DNA of 9,859 nucleotides from Acidobacteriota bacterium (GTDB lineage Bacteria; Acidobacteriota; Thermoanaerobaculia; Multivoradales; JAHEKO01). Both the position numbers and the translations under genes were made by a program. Positions 1-6,842 of the stretch are shown piece after piece. The notes below the pieces were generated by a model. It was not told where the DNA came from. It saw nothing but the letters and a program-made list of their open reading frames with translations, and did not search any database. The stretch spans positions 1-9,859 of the forward strand of contig JAOTZA010000111.1 in assembly GCA_029861655.1 (NCBI GenBank), read 5' to 3'. Positions within the stretch are counted from its first letter, which is position 1; each line of letters opens with the position of its first letter.

Positions 1-3000
1 TTCCAACGGATCTCCCTGACCGACGGCCTCTCGCAGGCTGCCGTGAGCAGTATCTTGCAGGACCGGGAAGGATTCATGTGGTTCGGCACCCAGGAGGGTT
101 TGAACCGCTTCGACGGCTACAACTTCCCGTTCTTTCAGCGTGACCCGGAGAATCCGGCGTCCTTGTCTCACGACGGGGTTCGGACCATTGTCGAAGACAG
201 CGACGGGTCCTTGTGGGTCGGCACCGATAACGGCGGTCTCGACCGCCTCAACAAAACCGACGGTACCTTTAGGCACTACCGGCATGGCGCGACCAACCCA
301 GGCAGTTTGAGCAGAGATCGAGTGCGGGTGATCTACGAGGATCGGACTGAAGCCTTGTGGATCGGTACCGACGGTGGGGGGCTCAATCGTTTTGATCCGG
401 CGACCGAGACTTTTGTCCACTTCCTCCCCGACCCTGAAGACCCGACGAGCCTGAGCCACGCGCACGTTCGAGACATAGTCCAGGACAGTGCGGGTCTTCT
501 TTGGGTTGCAACCGAGGGTGGCGGACTCGATGTCCTCGACACAAAGACGAAAGTCTTTCGTCACTACCGACACGATCCTCGGGACCCCACGACGTTGAGT
601 GACGACAAAGTACTCAAGATCTATGAAGACAGCTCCGGTACTTTGTGGATCGGTACCGCCGAGGGCGGTGTCAACAGATTTGACCGCGCCACCGGGAAAT
701 TTAGGCACTTTACCCACGACAACGGATCCGGCCTGGCCCAAGGCCCTGTGCGAGCGCTCCTGGAGGAACGTGACGGATCACTTCTCGTGGGGACCGAGAA
801 CGGTCTCTGCGAGCTGGATCCGGCGACCGAGAAATTCAGGGTTTACGCACACGACCCCGTCGACCCCTTCAGTTTGAGCAATAATCGCGTTCTTTCCCTT
901 CACCAGGATCGGGGTGGAGTCACATGGATCGGCACCTCCGAGGGACTCAACAAACGGAATCCGACCGTGGGGACGTTTCCCCATTACGAAGCGCGGCCTG
1001 AAGACACGAAACGACTGAGTGCTGAATATGTAACTTCGTTTGCGGAAGACGGCCAGGGGGTCGTATGGGTCGGCACGATGGGCGGCGGTCTCAATGCGTT
1101 TAGTCGAGAAAGCGGTTCGTTTCGGAGGTATCTCAACAACCCTGGAAACAATTCGACCTTGGCGGACAACGGGATCATGTCGCTTCTGGCCGATCGCGAG
1201 GGCTCGATCTGGATCGGCATGATGAACGGCGGACTGGATCGTTTCGACCCGCAGACCGGCCGGTTCCAGAACTACCGGCATGACCCCGAGGAACCGAACA
1301 GCTTGAGCTTTGATGGCGTGACGGCGATCCACCAGGATCGGCAAGGTCACATATGGATCGGGACCTACCGCGGCGGGCTGAACCGGATGGATCCCGAGAC
1401 CGGCAGGTTTGTGCGCTACCGTCACGACCCCGAAGCTCCGAACAGCTTGAGCACCGATCGAGTCGTTTCGATCTTCGAGGACAGCGAGGGATTCCTTTGG
1501 GTCGGCACCGATGGCGGTGGGTTGAACCGGTTCGACCAAAAGCTTGGTGGTTTTGTGTCCTATCGGAACAACCCCGAGAATCCCGCCAGCCTGGGAAGCG
1601 ATCACGCGTTTACGATTACCGAGGGGCCCGACGGCGATCTTTGGATCGGCACCCTGGGTGGCGGCCTCAACCGATGGAAGAAAAGCGACCGGGTGGCAGG
1701 CCGGGGAATTTTCGAACGCTACCTCAAAGCGGACGGCCTGCTCAGCAATGTGATCTATGGCACGTTGTGGGACGACGACGGAAGTCTCTGGATCAGCACA
1801 AACCGAGGCCTTGCGGTCCTCGAGCCAAAGACAGGTACGATCCGAAACTACAATACGAGTCACGGTTTACAGAGTGAAGAGTTCAATTTTGCGGCGGCGT
1901 TTCGCGCCCGCAATGGTCAGATGTTTTTTGGCGGGATCAACGGCTTCAATGCTTTCTTTCCGGAGCACATCCGGACCAACGAGCATGTACCACCCGTAGA
2001 ACTGACGGGTTTCCTCAAATCCAATGAGGTTGTTTCTCTCGACGAACCCACGTCCGAGGTCGAGGAGATCGAGGTTGACTACACCGATCCGGTGATCACT
2101 CTCGAATTTTCGGCCCTCGACTATACGGCGCCCGAGAAGAACCAGTACCGATACATGCTTCGAGGCTTCGACCCCGAATGGGTCGAGCTTGGCAACCGTC
2201 ATCGTGTGACCTACACCAACCTCGACCCCGGGGAGTACACCTTCAGGGTTCAGGCGTCCAACAACGACGGCGTGTGGAACCGCCAAGGGCTCTCGCTCAC
2301 GCTTCGCTTCTTGCCGCCTCCATGGGCGACCTGGTGGGCCTATTCGGCTTACGGGGTGGTGGCGCTGGCGTTGGCGGCCCTCTACTCCCAAGCTCAGCTT
2401 CGCAAGCGGGAGCGAGCGGTCAAGCTCGAGGCGACGAACCGTGCTCTCGAGCAGGAGATCACCCGCCGGGAGGCGAAGGAACGTGCCTTGCTGAGCGCCG
2501 AGAACGCCAGCCGCGCCAAATCGCAGTTTCTGGCGAATATGAGCCACGAGATCCGGACGCCCATGAATGGCGTGCTCGGAATGCTGGAGCTTCTTCTCGA
2601 TGACAGTTTGACGGAAAAGCAGGAGGATCGCGCGGCGAAGGCCCGGACTTCGGCGGTCAACCTTCTGGGGATCATCGACGACATTCTGGACTTCTCGAAG
2701 ATCGAGGCAGGGTATCTGGACCTGGACGCGGTCGACTTTGATCTCGAACAGCTGGTAGCGGAAACCCTTCAGACGTTTGCTGGGCGGGCGGAACAAAAAG
2801 GACTCGAGTTGTCGAGGCTCATCACCGAAGAGGTGCCCACGGCCCTTCACGGAGATCCCACCAGGTTGCGGCAAGTGATCTTCAATCTGGTCGGGAATGC
2901 GATCAAGTTCACCGATGCCGGGCGGGTAGACATTGTGGTCTCTTCTCGAAAGAAGAGTCGGAATTCGGTGACGCTCATGTTTGCGGTCCACGACACCGGC

Positions 3001-4089
3001 ATCGGCCTCGACGAGATCAACCGGGAGACAATTTTCGAGTCGTTTCAGCAAGCTGACGGTTCGACCACCCGGACCTATGGCGGCACAGGTCTCGGGCTTG
3101 CCATCTCCAGGGAGTTGGTGGAGATGATGGGTGGTGAAATCTCGGTCGTCAGTCGGCTTGGTAAAGGGTCTGTTTTTTCCTTTTCACTCGAGCTGGCCCG
3201 GCAACAGGGGAGTCGCGGCCATCAGGCCGGCGGCGATATTGCGGGCGTCGAGCCGCGTCGAGAGGTCACGCTCGTGGGCACGAGAATCCTCCTGGTGGAG
3301 GACAACCCGATCAACCGGGACGTCGCACGCGGGATGCTCGAAGGGCTGGCGGGCTCGGTCGACGCGGTTTCCAACGGTGCGGAGGCGCTCGAGGTGCTGG
3401 CGTCGAACGACTACGATCTGGTTCTGATGGACTGCCAGATGCCGGTGATGGACGGCTACACCGCGACCGCCGAGCTTCGGAAGATCGAGAGATCCCGCGC
3501 TCGCACCGACACGCCTCGACGAACGCCGATCGTTGCCATGACGGCTCATGCCATGACCGGCGAACGCGACAAGTGCCTGGCTGCCGGTATGGACGACTAT
3601 TTGAGTAAGCCCTTCGACCGGAACCAGCTTCTCGAGCTGATCGGCCGCTGGCTCCCAGGTGGTGAGGGTGAGACCGGCGTTCCATCGACACCGCGAGCGG
3701 CGCCGCAGCTTCGGTTGGTCGAACCCGCGACCGAATCACCGATCGACGCCGAGGCTCAGAACCGGTTTTTGTGGGAGCCGCTTTCGCGGGATGCCGCTCT
3801 CGAGATCCTGGCGGTCTACACGGACACGTCTCCCGGGCTCGTGAGAGACATAGGCGAGGCTCTCGAGAAAGAAGACCTGCAAACGGTCGCTGCCCTGGCG
3901 CACCGGTTCAAGTCCTGCAGTGCGATGCTCGGCGCCAGTGGCCTCTCCGAACTATGCAACCAGCTAGATGTCGCGGCGTCCGATCACTCGACCGATGAAG
4001 CGGCTGCCCTGTTTGCCAAGGTCGAGACCGAGGTCGAGCGCGTCATGACGGCCTTGGGAGAAAGCCTGCCGGCCGCGGCTTGCAACTGA
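1..4089 (+). CDS. Hybrid two-component sensor (Reg_prop double propeller, Y_Y_Y, HisKA, HATPase, REC, Hpt), 5' end missing
   Basis: This is a membrane-bound hybrid histidine kinase with a large periplasmic sensor. The frame is open from base 1, and the first visible residues (FQRISLTDGLSQAAVSSIL) already belong to propeller blade 1. The true start and signal peptide therefore lie upstream, and the GTG at 43 is not the start. Numbering from base 1 as residue 1, I count about 14 Reg_prop blades (residues 1 to about 655; typical pattern V..I.ED..G.LW.GT..GGLNRFD), consistent with two seven-bladed propellers. A Y_Y_Y domain follows (about 710-768), then one membrane helix (about 778-796) and a coiled-coil linker. 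HisKA has the phospho-accepting histidine H849 in SHEIRTP. The HATPase has N966 (N box), D998 in DTGIGL and a glycine box at 1027-1033. The receiver has E1100/D1101, phospho-acceptor D1144, T1181 and K1203. The C-terminal Hpt has H1301 in AHRFKS. All relay residues are present, so it should be active. Unlike classical Bacteroides HTCS proteins it has no AraC-type helix-turn-helix. The ligand is unknown; related sensors often bind glycans. Confidence 0.95.
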   Translation, partial: FQRISLTDGLSQAAVSSILQDREGFMWFGTQEGLNRFDGYNFPFFQRDPENPASLSHDGVRTIVEDSDGSLWVGTDNGGLDRLNKTDGTFRHYRHGATNPGSLSRDRVRVIYEDRTEALWIGTDGGGLNRFDPATETFVHFLPDPEDPTSLSHAHVRDIVQDSAGLLWVATEGGGLDVLDTKTKVFRHYRHDPRDPTTLSDDKVLKIYEDSSGTLWIGTAEGGVNRFDRATGKFRHFTHDNGSGLAQGPVRALLEERDGSLLVGTENGLCELDPATEKFRVYAHDPVDPFSLSNNRVLSLHQDRGGVTWIGTSEGLNKRNPTVGTFPHYEARPEDTKRLSAEYVTSFAEDGQGVVWVGTMGGGLNAFSRESGSFRRYLNNPGNNSTLADNGIMSLLADREGSIWIGMMNGGLDRFDPQTGRFQNYRHDPEEPNSLSFDGVTAIHQDRQGHIWIGTYRGGLNRMDPETGRFVRYRHDPEAPNSLSTDRVVSIFEDSEGFLWVGTDGGGLNRFDQKLGGFVSYRNNPENPASLGSDHAFTITEGPDGDLWIGTLGGGLNRWKKSDRVAGRGIFERYLKADGLLSNVIYGTLWDDDGSLWISTNRGLAVLEPKTGTIRNYNTSHGLQSEEFNFAAAFRARNGQMFFGGINGFNAFFPEHIRTNEHVPPVELTGFLKSNEVVSLDEPTSEVEEIEVDYTDPVITLEFSALDYTAPEKNQYRYMLRGFDPEWVELGNRHRVTYTNLDPGEYTFRVQASNNDGVWNRQGLSLTLRFLPPPWATWWAYSAYGVVALALAALYSQAQLRKRERAVKLEATNRALEQEITRREAKERALLSAENASRAKSQFLANMSHEIRTPMNGVLGMLELLLDDSLTEKQEDRAAKARTSAVNLLGIIDDILDFSKIEAGYLDLDAVDFDLEQLVAETLQTFAGRAEQKGLELSRLITEEVPTALHGDPTRLRQVIFNLVGNAIKFTDAGRVDIVVSSRKKSRNSVTLMFAVHDTGIGLDEINRETIFESFQQADGSTTRTYGGTGLGLAISRELVEMMGGEISVVSRLGKGSVFSFSLELARQQGSRGHQAGGDIAGVEPRREVTLVGTRILLVEDNPINRDVARGMLEGLAGSVDAVSNGAEALEVLASNDYDLVLMDCQMPVMDGYTATAELRKIERSRARTDTPRRTPIVAMTAHAMTGERDKCLAAGMDDYLSKPFDRNQLLELIGRWLPGGEGETGVPSTPRAAPQLRLVEPATESPIDAEAQNRFLWEPLSRDAALEILAVYTDTSPGLVRDIGEALEKEDLQTVAALAHRFKSCSAMLGASGLSELCNQLDVAASDHSTDEAAALFAKVETEVERVMTALGESLPAAACN

Positions 4090-4101
4090 CGGCGCAAACT
4101 C

Positions 4102-4280
4102 GGATGTAGCGGTCGACCTCCGTGTCGACCGAACCGGATCACGGACCCCTCCGGATGTAGCGGTCGACCTCCGTGTCGACCGAGGTGGATGGCAATTGGG
4201 ATGTAGCGGTCGACCTCTGTGTCGACCGAGGTGGATGGCAATTGGGATGTAGCGGTCGACCTCTGTGTCGACCGAGGTGG
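4102..4280. repeat. Four-copy palindromic repeat array between convergent genes
   Basis: Four copies of a 31-bp unit lie at 4102-4132, 4153-4183, 4199-4229 and 4245-4275. Each contains an 8-bp perfect inverted repeat, CGGTCGAC and GTCGACCG, around a 6-nt loop, preceded by GGATGTAG. The loop is CTCCGT in copies 1 and 2 and CTCTGT in copies 3 and 4, the only difference inside the unit. Copies 2 and 3 also share the following 15 bases (GGTGGATGGCAATTG), giving a 46-bp tandem repeat from 4153 whose third unit breaks off at about 4280. Copy 1 has a different flank and is 51 bp from copy 2. Each unit has two GTCGAC sites 12 bp apart, eight in total. The array fills the gap between the stop codons of the sensor and the propeller gene. 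It resembles REP-type intergenic palindromes. A role in transcript-end stabilisation, termination or protein binding is possible but unproven; no T-tract follows the hairpins, so they are not canonical intrinsic terminators. Confidence 0.92.
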
Positions 4281-4295
4281 GCGCGAGCGCCTGGG

Positions 4296-5594
4296 CTACG
4301 GCGCGCTGATGTCGTAACAGAACAGGTTGTCCTGCTCGCGCAGATAGAGCTTGCCACCCGAGATGACCGGGTGCGACCAGCTCGGGTTGTTGACCTCGGG
4401 GATCATAAAGCTGCCGTGCTCGCGATAGGCCTCGGGCGTCGCCTCGATCAAGACCATGAGGCCATCTTGATAACGGAAGTAGATCCGGCCGTCGCCATAG
4501 GTGATGGCAGCCGAATTCTTGCCCGCGTTTCGCTCCGGGCCCCAGGCCACCTCACCGTCCGCGAATCGAACCGCGATCGGAAAGCCTTTGTTGTGGCCGG
4601 TGCCGCTAAAGACGGTCCCGTTGTGGAGGATCAGACCGCCGTGGTGATTCTGAAAGGTGTCGGCTTCCAGGAAATAGACTTCCTCGGCCTTGACTCCCCC
4701 CTCGCCGTCGGTGCTGAGCTGTAAGAGAGCGGCGCCGGTGCCATAGCCACTCGAAGCGAACACAAAGTCTTCGTGCACCAGGGGGGTGGCGATGTTGGCG
4801 ATGTCGTTGGCGACCTTGTTGTAGCCCCAGAGAAAGTTGCCGGTGTCGGCCTCGATGCCGATCAACCCCCGGCCGATGAACTGGACGTAGTGCTTGATCC
4901 CGCCTCCCTTCGAAACGACAATCGACGAGTAAGCCGCCCCGTAGGCGCCTTGAGAGCCCAACCGGCCAATCGGTGCGCGCCAGATTTCCTCACCATTGCT
5001 CTTGTCGAGAGCCACCATCGCCACATCGGTCGTTCCGGGTGTGACGAGGACTCGATCACCATCGACCAGCGGAGACTCGGCGTACTTCCAATCGGTGGTG
5101 CCCATGGCTTGCATTTGGTGGCTGCCGAAGTCCTCTGGCAGGCTACGGCGCCAGATCTCCTTCCCCGACCCGGCATCGAGAGAGATCACATCGCCTTCGG
5201 TGTTCATCAAATAGAGGCGGTTGCCGTCTACTGTCGGCGTCGATCGTGGCCCGAGATAGCGATCGTCCCAGCTGGGGCCGATCCGGGTGAGCCAGACCAG
5301 CGAGCCGTCTTTTTCGTTGAGCGCGAGGGCGTACTGACCGTCACCGTGGTCGGCCCCCGTGAGGTCTCCCATCGTATAGATGCGTCCGCCCGCAATGGCA
5401 AGGCTGGAAAAGCCGCCACCGAGCCCGGAGGCTCGCCACGCCATAGGCGGTCCGGCCTCCGGCCAGCTCTGGAGAAGCCCTGTCTCCGGTGAGCGACCGT
5501 CGCGGTTCGAGCCTCGCCACTGTGGCCATTCGGCGGCACCGAGCAGGCCGGTTCCGAGCATTGTCAATACGGCTGTCGTTGTCAGGGTCTTCAT
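4296..5594 (-). CDS. Exported PQQ-like beta-propeller repeat protein
   Basis: A complete 432-residue protein. It begins with a Sec-type signal peptide: MKTLTTTAVLTMLGTGLLGAA with probable cleavage before EW at about residue 22. The mature N-terminus has the WPQWRGSNRDG motif (23-33), typical of a large family of exported PQQ-like propeller proteins in Acidobacteriota, Planctomycetota and relatives. The body is built of PQQ-like blades, seen as pairs such as TPTVDGNRLYLMN with LDAGSGKEIWRR (119-150), SPLVDGDRVLVTP with LDKSNGEEIWRA (174-207), and IEADTGNFLWG (247-257), with further blades at 270-330, 365-385 and 408-428. The size fits one eight-bladed propeller. I see no separate catalytic domain, so it is more likely a binding or scaffold protein like the BamB fold than a quinoprotein dehydrogenase. 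The ATG at 5592-5594 gives the intact signal peptide; a GAGG lies only 4 nt before it on the minus strand, a rather tight ribosome binding site. It converges with the sensor gene and diverges from the efflux operon. The substrate is unknown. Confidence 0.88.
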   Translation of the reverse strand: MKTLTTTAVLTMLGTGLLGAAEWPQWRGSNRDGRSPETGLLQSWPEAGPPMAWRASGLGGGFSSLAIAGGRIYTMGDLTGADHGDGQYALALNEKDGSLVWLTRIGPSWDDRYLGPRSTPTVDGNRLYLMNTEGDVISLDAGSGKEIWRRSLPEDFGSHQMQAMGTTDWKYAESPLVDGDRVLVTPGTTDVAMVALDKSNGEEIWRAPIGRLGSQGAYGAAYSSIVVSKGGGIKHYVQFIGRGLIGIEADTGNFLWGYNKVANDIANIATPLVHEDFVFASSGYGTGAALLQLSTDGEGGVKAEEVYFLEADTFQNHHGGLILHNGTVFSGTGHNKGFPIAVRFADGEVAWGPERNAGKNSAAITYGDGRIYFRYQDGLMVLIEATPEAYREHGSFMIPEVNNPSWSHPVISGGKLYLREQDNLFCYDISAP

Positions 5595-5616
5595 AGTGCC
5601 TCGCTTGGGTCGATAA

Positions 5617-5675
5617 AGATCTACTCTCTGATACTACGCTCAGGGGGCGGATAGGTTGAGACAGATCCACTCTCT
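5617..5675. repeat. 13-bp direct repeat in the divergent promoter region
   Basis: AGATCTACTCTCT at 5617-5629 and AGATCCACTCTCT at 5663-5675 match at 12 of 13 positions and lie 46 bp apart, start to start. Each copy is followed by an AT-containing hexamer resembling a -10 box (GATACT at 5630, TATAAT at 5675). The pair sits between the divergent propeller and adaptor genes. It could be a duplicated operator or a duplicated promoter element, or chance similarity in a CT-rich stretch. Confidence 0.5.
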
Positions 5676-5680
5676 ATAAT
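5656..5680 (+). promoter_or_regulatory. Possible promoter of the RND efflux operon
   Basis: TATAAT at 5675-5680 is a perfect sigma-70 -10 box in otherwise GC-rich DNA, 31 bp before the preferred adaptor start. The only -35-like element seen, TTGAGA at 5656-5661, is 13 bp away, shorter than the usual 16-18 bp. The promoter may therefore depend on an activator or use the -10 box alone. If it is used, transcription would start near 5687. Confidence 0.4.
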
Positions 5681-5698
5681 GAAGCTCGGTCCGGGCCC

Positions 5699-5703
5699 GG
5701 AGA
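5699..5703 (+). promoter_or_regulatory. Ribosome binding site that decides the adaptor start
   Basis: GGAGA lies 8 nt before the ATG at 5712, ideal Shine-Dalgarno spacing. The alternative in-frame ATG at 5679 overlaps the TATAAT box and has no purine-rich stretch at proper distance. This supports 5712 as the start. Confidence 0.7.
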
Positions 5704-5711
5704 AGCAAGAG

Positions 5712-6785
5712 ATGTCCAAAGTCCCGAAACGCCTGATGTGGCTGGGCGTCGCCGTTGTGCTGGTCGCCGGACTACTCGTGCCGCGGCTCGAGCTTTTTGG
5801 GGGCGGCGACGGAGCCGGCACGGCTGAAACGCCTGCCGAGGCGCTCGAGGTCGCCGTTCAGGTGGTGACACCCCACCTCCTGGCGGAGCGGTTTGCCACC
5901 GTTGGCACGATACAGGCCGACGAGCGGGTGGAGATTCGCAGCGAGCTCGCGGGTCTCTTGGAAGACATCCGTTTTCGAGAGGGCACACGCGTTGTGCGCG
6001 GCGAGCTGCTGGTCCAGATCGATGATGCCGCGTTTGTGGCCGAGCGCGACCGGGCACGGCACCGGGTCGAGCTGGCGCGGCTGCGCGAGGCTCGCCAGAA
6101 AGACCTTCTCGACGAGCAACTGACCAGCCAGGACGAATACGATCTGATAGCGAGCCAGTTGAGCGTCCTGGAAGCGGAGCTTCGGGTGGCCGAGGCGCGT
6201 CTCGAGAAGACCCAGATCCGGGCTCCCTTCAGTGGCGTTGTGGGTCTGCGCTCGGTGAGCCGCGGCGCCGTGCTGACACCCCAGATCCGAATCACCACGT
6301 TGCAGAAGATCGACTCGGTCAAGCTCGAGTTCTCGGTACCGGAGAACCACGCCACCCGGGTGCGCCCCGGAGAGACCGTCGGTTTCAGGGTCAAGGGCTC
6401 TGCTCGCCGCTACGAGGGCGAGATCTACGCCGTCGAGCCCCAGGTAGATCGCGAGACGCGCTCGCTCAAGGCGCGGGCGCGGTGCGCCAACCCGGACGGC
6501 GACCTGCTGCCCGGGGCCTTTGCCGACGTCGAGCTGGTGGTGCGCGAGATCGAGGATGCGCTCACCGTTCCGGCGCTGGCGGTGATCCCCGAGCTGGGCA
6601 GCAAGAAGGTCTTTGTGATCGAGAACGACCGGGCCGTGGCACGTCTGGTCGAGACCGGTGTGCGGACGGCGACCGAAGTCGAGATCACACGGGGCCTTGC
6701 CGGCGGCGACCGCGTCATCGTCTCCGCCATCCAGAGGCTCAGCTCGGGATTGCCGGTGCGCGAGAAGCCCGCGGAGACGGGATGA
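5712..6785 (+). CDS. RND efflux periplasmic adaptor (membrane fusion protein)
   Basis: A 357-residue adaptor that would join the inner-membrane RND pump to an outer-membrane channel. An N-terminal hydrophobic segment (residues 8-25, GVAVVLVAGLLVP) anchors it or acts as an uncleaved signal. There is no lipobox cysteine, so it is not a lipoprotein of the AcrA type. The first lipoyl half is at about 73-104 (IRSELAGLLEDIRFREGTRV), followed by a short alpha-helical hairpin at 105-166 rich in E, R and L, the second lipoyl half at 169-190 (IRAPFSGVVGLRSVSRGAVL), a beta-barrel at about 203-280 and a membrane-proximal domain at about 285-350 (LTVPALAVIPE through GGDRVIVS). Length and order are normal for the HlyD/MdtA-like family. 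An upstream in-frame ATG at 5679 would add 11 residues, but 5712 is preferred because of its ribosome binding site. The pump gene follows after 57 bp on the same strand. The exported substrate cannot be told from the sequence. Confidence 0.93.
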   Translation: MSKVPKRLMWLGVAVVLVAGLLVPRLELFGGGDGAGTAETPAEALEVAVQVVTPHLLAERFATVGTIQADERVEIRSELAGLLEDIRFREGTRVVRGELLVQIDDAAFVAERDRARHRVELARLREARQKDLLDEQLTSQDEYDLIASQLSVLEAELRVAEARLEKTQIRAPFSGVVGLRSVSRGAVLTPQIRITTLQKIDSVKLEFSVPENHATRVRPGETVGFRVKGSARRYEGEIYAVEPQVDRETRSLKARARCANPDGDLLPGAFADVELVVREIEDALTVPALAVIPELGSKKVFVIENDRAVARLVETGVRTATEVEITRGLAGGDRVIVSAIQRLSSGLPVREKPAETG

Positions 6786-6830
6786 CCCGCGCCTCCGGCC
6801 GCAACCGGCCTCGGCGGACGTTTCCCGGGC

Positions 6831-6835
6831 GGGAG
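6831..6835 (+). promoter_or_regulatory. Ribosome binding site of the RND pump
   Basis: GGGAG lies 7 nt before the ATG at 6843 and fixes the pump start. It shows that the pump has its own initiation signal within the operon. Confidence 0.75.
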
Positions 6836-6842
6836 TGACCCG

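Noticed and set aside
43..45. GTG at 43 as the sensor start
   Set aside because: The frame is open upstream, and residues before it already match the start of a Reg_prop blade, so the gene begins outside the window.
778..3051. Long minus-strand open frames (361 and 394 codons) opposite the sensor gene
   Set aside because: They lie antisense to clear Reg_prop and kinase domains, show no recognisable domain, and are expected from codon bias in GC-rich genes.
4110..4274. Canonical Rho-independent terminators
   Set aside because: The hairpins are strong, but no T-rich tract follows on either strand. A terminating role remains only a possibility.
4102..4280. CRISPR array
   Set aside because: The gaps between the 31-bp units are only 15-20 bp, and the two shorter ones are the same sequence. 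No cas genes are nearby.
3984..4724. Small reading frames across the repeat array on both strands
   Set aside because: Their peptides (VDTEVDRYI, GRHGGRPLHP and the like) are translations of the palindromic repeat. The 46-bp period shifts frame at each copy, and the frames overlap the ends of real genes.
6797..6810. Hairpin or attenuator between adaptor and pump
   Set aside because: Only a 5-bp stem (GGCCG and CGGCC) with a 4-nt loop, in a very GC-rich gap where such matches arise by chance.
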